Origin: Verrucomicrobiales bacterium
Lineage (GTDB): Bacteria > Verrucomicrobiota > Verrucomicrobiia > Limisphaerales > UBA1096
Reading direction: 5' to 3'
Length of the DNA stretch: 5,606 bases
NCBI GenBank assembly: GCA_028817635.1
Contig: JAPPPH010000026.1
Location: 1-5,606, forward strand
Positions within the stretch are counted from its first letter, which is position 1; each line of letters begins with the position of its first letter. Shown here one piece after another: positions 1 through 5,606 of the stretch. The notes under the pieces are model-generated. The model was not told the DNA's origin. It made no database searches and was given only the letters and a program-made list of their open reading frames with translations. Position numbers and translations under genes: made by a program.

Positions 1-3000
1 GGTTTCGATGTGATGCCGGGTACAAGGTGCCCATGCCGGTTTGGCGTTACATCGTTGCCAAGGTGCGGCTTGAATTTCCCGACACGGTTTTTCTGCTCGA
101 AGGTCTGGGGGGTGGCTGGAACGAGACGGAGAGTCTATTAACCGAGGGGTGCATGCAGTGGGCCTATTCGGAGTTGTTTCAAGAGTTCGAACCACAACAG
201 GTTTCCGGATATCTCGATCACGTCATCAAGCAGGGCGAGCGAATCGGGCCGTTGGCGCATTACAGCGAGACACATGACAACAATCGACTGGCCAAGCGTA
301 GCCGTGAATGGTCGCTCATGCGCAATCGTTTGAGTGCGCTGACAAGTGTCAATGGCACGTTTGGTTTCACCTGTGGGGTCGAGTGGTTGGCGGATCAGAA
401 AATAGATGTCCACGGCTGTGCGGGGCTTAACTGGGGCGCGGAAGGGCATATCGTCGATGAATTGGCGAATCTAAATGAATTGCTCGCTACGCATCCCTGT
501 TTTGCCGAGGGGACGAAATTAACGCGACTCAGCAAAGATGACTCTCAAATCCTGGCCGTACTTCGCGTGTCAGCGAATGGCGACGAGTTGCTTGCACTGA
601 TAAATCTCGATGTTGAGGACTCGCATTCCATCGAGTTGGAGTTACTGGAAAAATGGGCATCCGCAATTGATCTGCTTGGCCAAGCGCAAGGTTTGGCCGC
701 CGGGCAACCAATCCACTTGGCCAAGGGCGGGGCACTTTGCCTCCAGCACACCCCGCCGATACCAAAAACGGACATGGCGATTGAGCAATTGGTGCGAGTA
801 CTTGATCGATACGACCAGACCGAAAATTACCCGAATATCGTCAAGTGGACGATCGCGGATGCAAACCGAATCATGCTCGTGCCCCATGGGCACCAGTTGC
901 TACTGGAACACACGGCGCCATTCAGGGTGAGAGTCAAAAACATATCAGTATTCGATTCTGTTTTTCACACCCAAAGCAGCCAATCGATAGCCGGAAAACA
1001 TTACGCCACTCTCCAATTTAGCGAGCCAAGGACGCAATACGATGTTGAGTTTATCAGCTACGGGAAAACCACAACTCGCACGGATGCAATAGTTCGATAT
1101 CTGAACAAGAGTCTGGAGCCGCATTTAATCCAATTAGCCTACAGCACCGAATCCCAACCATTAATCGGATTGTTGACAAATGGAATCGGCGGAATGCTGA
1201 GGATGCCCGAACGAATGGGACAGGTGATCTCCAAATACGATTGCGTGCTGGCCGCCAACCTGAACGACAAAGTGCCGGTCGATCGCTGGGTGATGGTCAA
1301 GCGAATGAGATGCTGGGTAAACGTGGATGGCTTCATGTTCGACTTGAACTCGTCTTCGAGCGTGAAGATGCACGCCGGAAAACGGCTTGTTTGGATATAC
1401 GAATTCCCATCCCGGGAAAACGAATGTTTTGTCGACGAAGTACATGTCATCGCCGAGATGCGTGACCAACAAAATGTGGTCGATATGTGGTTTCAATTTG
1501 AGACTGGATGCCCTGACAGGGAAGTTGAATTCACTGTCCGCCTTGATTTGGAGGATCGTAGTTTTCACGAGGAAACCCATCTGAATGAATCCGCCATAAC
1601 CCATTTTCAAAATGCGATAACGGCCACCCCGGATGGCGTAGGATTTCAGTTTCAGCCGCATCCAGACAGACTGTTGGCGGCAAAGGCAAATCGTGGTGAA
1701 TATTTTGCCGAGGAAGAAATTTGCAGGGATATTCCCCATCCCGTTGAGGCGACCAGAGGCCAAACGGCGCAGGGCGATGCATATAGCCCCGGCTGGTTTC
1801 GACTGCCTGCAAACAACTGCGAAATGGCCCACTTGGTCATCGCTGTGAATGAGCCGCAGTTGGACGTGGGTAAGCGTGAACCTTCGGCGCTTTGTTCTCT
1901 TGAGAAGAAAGCAAATCCAATGAATCCGAATGATACGGACTTCGTGCGCGAGAGAATGGATGCGTTCGTAGTCCGTCGAGGTAGCGGAAAAACGATCATC
2001 GCCGGTTACCCTTGGTTTCTCGATTGGGGACGCGACACGTTGATTGCTGTTCGGGGACTGATCGCCGATGGCCAAGTGGAAACCGCGACGTCGATTATCG
2101 AGCGGTTTGCCGCTTTCGAAAAAGGCGGCACCATTCCCAATGCCATTTTTGGCGATGACGATTCGAACCGTGAAACTTCTGATGCCCCACTTTGGCTTGC
2201 GATTGCCATCGAGGAAATGGCCAAGCAAACAAATGATACCTTCTATGGCCAAGCGATTGACGGGGCAGGGCGAACATACCGCGATGTGGTGCTGAGTATT
2301 GCGAAGCATTATCGCGAAGGGACAGCCAACGGGATTGCGATGGACCCCAAGTCTTCGTTGATCTTTAGCCCGGTGCATTTCACTTGGATGGACACCAACC
2401 ATCCGGCCGGAACCAAGCGCGAGGGTTACCCAATTGAAATCCAGGCACTATGGATTCGGCTACTTGGCCAAGCGGGGAAACTTGATCCCGCCGGAGGATG
2501 GCAACTGACGCTTGGCCAAGCGCAGGAAAGCTTGGCCAAGTTTTATTGGTGCGAAAATAGGGGGTGGCTGGCTGATTGCCTTTTAGCCAAGCCCGGGCAA
2601 TTCGCCGCCGAGGCCAAAGTCGATGGCAACCTCCGTTGCAATCTGTTGATAGCTGTCAGCCTCGGAGTCGTTGACGGGCACTTGGCCAAGCGGAGCGTGT
2701 TGGCTGCCATTCGTCACCTTGTCGTACCGGGGGCGGTGCGGTCACTGGCTCCTCTGCCATCCGCTCAGCCGCATGCGGTTGAGCACAATGGCCAACTACT
2801 AAACGATCCAGCCAACCCCTATTGGGGACGCTATGAAGGTGACGAGGACACCCGGCGAAAACCGGCCTACCACAACGGCACCGCATGGACCTGGTTTTTG
2901 CCGCAACTCAGCGAAGCCATTCTCCGCGCTTGGCCAAGCGACGTTAACGCAGCCAAGGCAGCCAAAAGTTATCTCTCATCTTCTGCAACACTTCTCAAGG

Positions 3001-3122
3001 AGGGCTGCGCTGGGCAACTGCCCGAAATACTCGATGGAGACGCCCCCCACCGGCAAAGAGGATGCGATGCCCAGGCCTGGGCCATGTCCGAACTGCTTCG
3101 CGTCCTAATTCAACTCGATTGA
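1..3122 (+). CDS. GH13 alpha-amylase / amylo-alpha-1,6-glucosidase fusion (glycogen debranching enzyme), 5'-truncated by window edge
   Basis: The frame is open to the left edge; 1039 residues are visible from the first whole codon at 3, with TGA at 3120-3122. Numbering is from that codon. GH13 hallmarks come in order: FRCDAG (nucleophile Asp4), FLLEGLGG (acid/base Glu33) and SETHDNNR (Asp92), then a beta-rich GH13 C-terminal part to about residue 250. A GDE_N-like region follows, beginning near LLTNGIGG (about 390). The GDE_C/GH133 domain carries YPWFLDWGRDT (669-679), TWMD (794), GYPIEIQALW (808-817) and YHNGTAWTW (956-964). The GTG at 27 is not the true start, because the nucleophile motif lies upstream of it; the beginning of the barrel is outside the window. 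From family knowledge, GDE_C removes alpha-1,6-linked glucose at glycogen branch points, and the GH13 part could be a glucanotransferase or amylase. It is probably cytoplasmic, though the N-terminus is unseen. The gene is loaded with the CTTGGCCAAG palindrome. Confidence 0.93.
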   Translation, partial: FRCDAGYKVPMPVWRYIVAKVRLEFPDTVFLLEGLGGGWNETESLLTEGCMQWAYSELFQEFEPQQVSGYLDHVIKQGERIGPLAHYSETHDNNRLAKRSREWSLMRNRLSALTSVNGTFGFTCGVEWLADQKIDVHGCAGLNWGAEGHIVDELANLNELLATHPCFAEGTKLTRLSKDDSQILAVLRVSANGDELLALINLDVEDSHSIELELLEKWASAIDLLGQAQGLAAGQPIHLAKGGALCLQHTPPIPKTDMAIEQLVRVLDRYDQTENYPNIVKWTIADANRIMLVPHGHQLLLEHTAPFRVRVKNISVFDSVFHTQSSQSIAGKHYATLQFSEPRTQYDVEFISYGKTTTRTDAIVRYLNKSLEPHLIQLAYSTESQPLIGLLTNGIGGMLRMPERMGQVISKYDCVLAANLNDKVPVDRWVMVKRMRCWVNVDGFMFDLNSSSSVKMHAGKRLVWIYEFPSRENECFVDEVHVIAEMRDQQNVVDMWFQFETGCPDREVEFTVRLDLEDRSFHEETHLNESAITHFQNAITATPDGVGFQFQPHPDRLLAAKANRGEYFAEEEICRDIPHPVEATRGQTAQGDAYSPGWFRLPANNCEMAHLVIAVNEPQLDVGKREPSALCSLEKKANPMNPNDTDFVRERMDAFVVRRGSGKTIIAGYPWFLDWGRDTLIAVRGLIADGQVETATSIIERFAAFEKGGTIPNAIFGDDDSNRETSDAPLWLAIAIEEMAKQTNDTFYGQAIDGAGRTYRDVVLSIAKHYREGTANGIAMDPKSSLIFSPVHFTWMDTNHPAGTKREGYPIEIQALWIRLLGQAGKLDPAGGWQLTLGQAQESLAKFYWCENRGWLADCLLAKPGQFAAEAKVDGNLRCNLLIAVSLGVVDGHLAKRSVLAAIRHLVVPGAVRSLAPLPSAQPHAVEHNGQLLNDPANPYWGRYEGDEDTRRKPAYHNGTAWTWFLPQLSEAILRAWPSDVNAAKAAKSYLSSSATLLKEGCAGQLPEILDGDAPHRQRGCDAQAWAMSELLRVLIQLD
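675..725. repeat. Two copies of palindrome CTTGGCCAAG (675-684, 716-725)
   Basis: Two exact copies of a 10-bp perfect palindrome lie 41 bp apart, start to start, within the debranching-enzyme gene, in the C-terminal part of the GH13 module. They are read in different codon phases: the first encodes L-G-Q(-A), the second L-A-K. The first is followed by CG, as in most other copies. A shortened copy, TGGCCAAGCG, is at 289-298. Confidence 0.9.
2463..2540. repeat. Three copies of palindrome CTTGGCCAAG (2463-2472, 2511-2520, 2531-2540)
   Basis: Three exact copies lie within 78 bp in the GDE_C part of the debranching-enzyme gene. The first two encode L-G-Q(-A) and are followed by CG; the third encodes L-A-K. 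The last two start exactly 20 bp apart. Shortened copies sharing TGGCCAAG lie just upstream at 2069-2076, 2218-2225 and 2246-2253. Confidence 0.9.
2681..2690. repeat. Palindrome CTTGGCCAAG, followed by CG
   Basis: This exact copy is read as L-A-K in the GDE_C domain and is followed by CG, giving the 12-base form shared with the copies at 675, 2463, 2511 and 2929. Confidence 0.9.
2927..2940. repeat. Fullest copy: 14-bp palindrome CGCTTGGCCAAGCG
   Basis: This is the longest perfect form in the window, with CG on both sides of the 10-bp core at 2929-2938. It is read in the third codon phase, as A-W-P-S near the C-terminus of the debranching enzyme, so the repeat occurs in all three phases of one gene. 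The symmetry stops at 2926/2941. Confidence 0.9.
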
Positions 3123-3245
3123 TCCTCTGCTAACCCATTGGTAACCGGGCGCTTACCGCATTGCGAATATGGTGGACATTTTCTCCCCGTGATGGAATTC
3201 TTGGGTCTTACACATTGTGTGCCTTCAAATCGACCAAAGAATACC
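3123..3245 (+). other. Intergenic region upstream of the TIR/STAND pair; possible promoter region
   Basis: This 123-bp non-coding gap separates the debranching enzyme from the TIR gene. No convincing -35/-10 pair can be seen. It contains a weak 5-bp inverted repeat (GGTAA 3140-3144, TTACC 3153-3157, 8-base loop, no T-run) and a small odd palindrome ACACATTGTGT at 3210-3220, 25 bp before the chosen start codon. If the downstream pair has its own promoter it is probably here, but position is the only support. The TIR frame is open back to TTG at 3138 and has another ATG at 3192, so part of this gap could be coding if the start choice is wrong. Confidence 0.3.
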
Positions 3246-4760
3246 ATGAACGACGTTTTCATCAGCTACGCGCACATCGACAATGAAACCATTGAAGAGG
3301 ATCAAAAAGGCTGGATTACGCAATTGCATCGGATTCTGCAGGTGCGTCTGGCCCAGTTGATGGGAGCGGAGCCACGTATCTGGCGCGATCAAAAGCTTTC
3401 CGGAAGTGATCTTTACGACCAGACGATTGTTGAGCAGTTTTTGGATTCGAAAATTCTCGTCTCCGTACTTTCTCCTCGCTACGTCAATTCAGAATGGTGC
3501 GCCCGTGAATTGGATGAGTTTTGCACCAACGCCGAGCAGACTGATGGCCTGAAGGTCGATGACAAGTCCCGCGTTTTCAAGGTGGTCAAGACCCCGGTGG
3601 AGGTATCTGAAATGCCTCCAAGAATTCGTGAACTCTACGACAAACTTCTTGGCTTTGAGTTTTACGAGACTGAGCCGGAGAGCGGCAGGGTGATTGAATA
3701 CAATGAGGTTTTCGGCGCGGAGGCCAAGCAGCGCTATTTCGAAAAAGTCTACGACCTGGCTCACTCAGTTTACGAGGTGCTGAAAACCATGAAACTGGGT
3801 TCAGGCCCCCAGCCGGTTCCGACAAATGTCGGCGTATCGAAAACCATTTATCTTGCTGAGGTTTCGTCGGATCTTTATTCCGAGCGTGACCAATTACGTC
3901 GGGATTTAATCGAACGCGGCCACAAGGTGCTGCCTGAGTTCAGTCTGCCGCCGCTTGGCCCGCAAGTGGAGGAAGCGATGCAAAAGGCATTACCGGATTG
4001 CGATCTTTCCATTCACCTTGTAGGCCAGCGTTATGGGATGATCCCGGAGGAGTCGGACTACTCCATGGCGGAACTTCAAAACCGAATCGCTGCGTCATTT
4101 GACAAGGAAGATTTCGAGAGATTGATCTGGTTGCCAAAGGGGGGCGACCCACAGGATGACAAGCAAAAGGCGTTCGTGAATCGCCTTGTCGAGAGCCCTG
4201 ATGCGCACCGGGGTGCGGAGGTCATCGTGGACACCCTGGAAAATTTCAAGGAGCTGGTCGTTGAAAAACTAACGCCAAAACCGGAGCCGCCAAAGGAGGA
4301 TCCTGCGTCTGCCAATGACGCGCCAGCGACTGCCCCAAGTGAAGGAAGTGCCAACCGGATTTATCTCATCTGCGACCAGGGTGACGAGGAGGCGATCGAA
4401 CCGCTTGAGGATTACCTTTACGACAAGGGTTTTGAGGTCAGCCTGCCGGACTTTGAAGGCGACGAGGCCGAGGTCAGTGAGGTGCATCGACAGAATCTGG
4501 TCGATTGTGATTCCGTAATCGTTTTCTACGGTTCGGCCCGAAACTCATGGGTGGACATCAAGTTGCGAGAGTTGATGAAGGCCACCGGGTACGGCCGATC
4601 CGGCCCGATCGAGCACACTGCAGTATTCGTAGCGCCACCCTATGACCGGAGGAAGGAGCGCTACCGAAGCCAAAGTGCGACAGTGATCCAGCAGGGTGAG
4701 CAATTCGCCTCAACACCGGCACTTGAGGAGTTCGTCGGCAAACTGAAATCCAACGGATAA
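3246..4760 (+). CDS. TIR / DUF4062-like / TIR-like three-domain protein, putative NADase effector of a STAND conflict system
   Basis: This 504-residue protein has no signal peptide or membrane segment and is likely cytosolic. Domain 1 (about 1-180) is a TIR domain: DVFISYAH at 3-10, RIWRDQKLSG at 44-53, then SEWCAREL, whose Glu88 matches the NAD-cleaving glutamate of TIR enzymes. Domain 2 (about 199-342) resembles DUF4062: IYLAEVSSDLYSERD, then SIHLVGQRYGMIPEE and SMAELQ with Glu276. A Pro/Ala/Glu-rich linker spans about 343-370. Domain 3 (about 371-500) is another TIR-like fold: RIYLICDQGD, LPDFEGDEAEV, SVIVFYGS, and SWVDIKLREL with Lys439 at the glutamate position. ATG 3246 is chosen because the TIR core begins immediately after it; TTG 3138 or ATG 3192 would add an unmatched N-terminal tail. 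No good ribosome-binding site precedes it. The STAND ATPase gene starts 13 bp after the stop, implying an operon. Domain assignment is firm for domain 1 and good for 2 and 3; the NADase effector role is inferred. Confidence 0.9.
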   Translation: MNDVFISYAHIDNETIEEDQKGWITQLHRILQVRLAQLMGAEPRIWRDQKLSGSDLYDQTIVEQFLDSKILVSVLSPRYVNSEWCARELDEFCTNAEQTDGLKVDDKSRVFKVVKTPVEVSEMPPRIRELYDKLLGFEFYETEPESGRVIEYNEVFGAEAKQRYFEKVYDLAHSVYEVLKTMKLGSGPQPVPTNVGVSKTIYLAEVSSDLYSERDQLRRDLIERGHKVLPEFSLPPLGPQVEEAMQKALPDCDLSIHLVGQRYGMIPEESDYSMAELQNRIAASFDKEDFERLIWLPKGGDPQDDKQKAFVNRLVESPDAHRGAEVIVDTLENFKELVVEKLTPKPEPPKEDPASANDAPATAPSEGSANRIYLICDQGDEEAIEPLEDYLYDKGFEVSLPDFEGDEAEVSEVHRQNLVDCDSVIVFYGSARNSWVDIKLRELMKATGYGRSGPIEHTAVFVAPPYDRRKERYRSQSATVIQQGEQFASTPALEEFVGKLKSNG

Positions 4761-4773
4761 GCCAGCACACACA

Positions 4774-5606
4774 ATGGGTATCGATCCAAAATTAAATCAG
4801 TTCCCCGGCCTTCGCGCCTTTCTCACCGAGGAGGATTACCTGTTTTTCGGCCGAGAAGAGCAGGTCAACGAACTGTTGTCCCGGTTGCGGCAATACCGAT
4901 TCCTCTCCGTGCTCGGCGCCTCTGGCAGTGGTAAATCATCACTCGTCCGAGCTGGGATGCTGCCAGCACTCGAGGGCGGCGCCATGACTTCGGCCGGTTC
5001 CCACTGGGAGATTGGAATCATGCGTCCCGGAGGTAACCCTGTGCAAAACTTGGCCAAGGCCTTGTTTGAGATGGATCTTTACGCCTTCGAAGAGGACGAA
5101 GCCATCTTTCACCTTCAGGCCACGCTCAAGCGGAGCGGACTGGGATTGGTTGAGGCGATCAAACAATCGGAGATCGAGGAGGGCGCCAATCTGCTGATTG
5201 TCGTGGATCAGTTTGAAGAGCTGTTTCGTTTCAGTCGTTCCGGGCAATCGCAGGATGAGCAGGCCGCCGCTTTCGTCAAACTGCTGCTTGAGGCGTCAAG
5301 GCAATCGGATATCCCCATCTACGTGGCCATAACCATGCGCTCCGATTACATCGGTGATTGCGCCCAATTCCCCGACCTCACGGAATCTGTCAACGAAGGC
5401 GAATACCTCGTCCCGCGATTGAAGCGGGATCAACGCCGCACCGCAATCGAGGGCCCGATCAAGGTTGCCGGTGGTGAGATCGCACCGCGGTTAACGCAAA
5501 AACTGCTCAACGATTTCGGGAATGATCCCGACCAGCTTCCAATCCTCCAGCACGCCCTCATGCGCATGTGGGACAAGTGGGTGGAAAACCGTGGCCCCGA
5601 CGATTC
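4774..5606 (+). CDS. STAND ATPase (nSTAND1-type P-loop NTPase), 3'-truncated by window edge
   Basis: The frame opens at ATG 4774 and has no stop before the edge; 277 residues are visible. The opening QFPGLRAF...YLFFGREEQV (9-31) is the typical lead-in of nSTAND1 NTPases. Walker A is GASGSGKSS (48-56, Lys54), Walker B is LLIVVDQFEELF (140-151, Asp145, Glu148/Glu149), then ITMRSDYIGDC (186-196) with Arg189, and DQLPILQHALMRMW (253-266) matching the conserved helical segment that follows the NTPase core. Almost nothing precedes the NTPase, so no effector domain is fused here; the TIR gene 13 bp upstream is the likely effector. From family knowledge, such proteins usually carry a C-terminal repeat sensor such as WD40 and switch by ATP-dependent oligomerisation; that part is not visible. 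No Shine-Dalgarno motif precedes the start. One CTTGGCCAAG palindrome lies inside. Confidence 0.92.
   Translation, partial: MGIDPKLNQFPGLRAFLTEEDYLFFGREEQVNELLSRLRQYRFLSVLGASGSGKSSLVRAGMLPALEGGAMTSAGSHWEIGIMRPGGNPVQNLAKALFEMDLYAFEEDEAIFHLQATLKRSGLGLVEAIKQSEIEEGANLLIVVDQFEELFRFSRSGQSQDEQAAAFVKLLLEASRQSDIPIYVAITMRSDYIGDCAQFPDLTESVNEGEYLVPRLKRDQRRTAIEGPIKVAGGEIAPRLTQKLLNDFGNDPDQLPILQHALMRMWDKWVENRGPDD
5049..5058. repeat. Palindrome CTTGGCCAAG in the STAND ATPase gene
   Basis: This eighth exact copy, encoding L-A-K within N-L-A-K-A, shows that the repeat is not confined to the debranching-enzyme gene. It is followed by GC rather than CG. Confidence 0.85.

Noticed and set aside
1161..2402. 413-codon open frame on the minus strand
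   Set aside because: It lies wholly antisense to the conserved debranching-enzyme frame and its translation shows no recognisable domain; it is a shadow of the coding strand.
2656..2886. Small minus-strand open frame inside the GDE_C region
   Set aside because: It is antisense to conserved glucosidase sequence, with no start context or domain to support it.
675..2940. CRISPR array or tandem repeat explanation for the palindromes
   Set aside because: Spacings are irregular (20 to over 1700 bp), the unit is only 10-14 bp, and all copies in this span lie inside one continuous conserved reading frame.
27..3122. GTG at 27 as the start of the debranching-enzyme gene
   Set aside because: The frame is open to the window edge and the upstream codons encode FRCDAGYK with the GH13 nucleophile, so the gene begins outside the window.
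3140..3157. GGTAA/TTACC hairpin as a terminator for the debranching-enzyme gene
   Set aside because: The stem is only 5 bp with an 8-base loop, and no T-run follows.
3138..3245. Extension of the TIR protein to TTG 3138 or ATG 3192
   Set aside because: The extra residues match no domain, no ribosome-binding site supports them, and ATG 3246 places the TIR core at the N-terminus as expected.

Overview
This window of a bacterial chromosome holds three genes, all on the + strand: the 3' part of a large glycogen-debranching enzyme, a complete multi-domain TIR protein, and the 5' part of a STAND-type ATPase. The organism cannot be named from the sequence. G+C a little above 50% by eye, absence of clear Shine-Dalgarno sequences, and an alpha-amylase/debranching-enzyme fusion next to a TIR/STAND pair would fit a Verrucomicrobiota or other PVC-group bacterium, but this is an inference of modest confidence.

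Region 1 (1-3122) is one reading frame open at the left edge. It runs from the catalytic core of a GH13 alpha-amylase-type barrel, through a GDE_N-like middle, into a GH133 amylo-alpha-1,6-glucosidase domain. The order resembles that of eukaryotic bifunctional debranching enzyme. The gene is unusual at the DNA level. It carries seven exact copies of the 10-bp perfect palindrome CTTGGCCAAG plus several shortened copies, and these are read in all three codon phases. That points to selection or spread acting on DNA rather than on protein. An eighth exact copy lies in the third gene.

Region 2 (3123-3245) is a 123-bp gap without a gene. It may contain the promoter of the downstream pair, but no convincing promoter or terminator can be seen.

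Region 3 (3246 to the right edge) is a probable two-gene operon with 13 bp between the genes. The first gene encodes an N-terminal TIR domain with the expected NADase glutamate, a DUF4062/TIR-like domain, a Pro/Ala/Glu-rich linker and a second TIR-like domain in which lysine replaces that glutamate. The second encodes an nSTAND1-type P-loop ATPase with intact Walker A and B motifs, beginning almost directly with the NTPase. The natural reading is a split conflict or anti-phage module: the STAND protein senses and oligomerises, and the TIR protein is the effector, likely NAD+-consuming. The C-terminal sensor of the STAND protein is outside the window.
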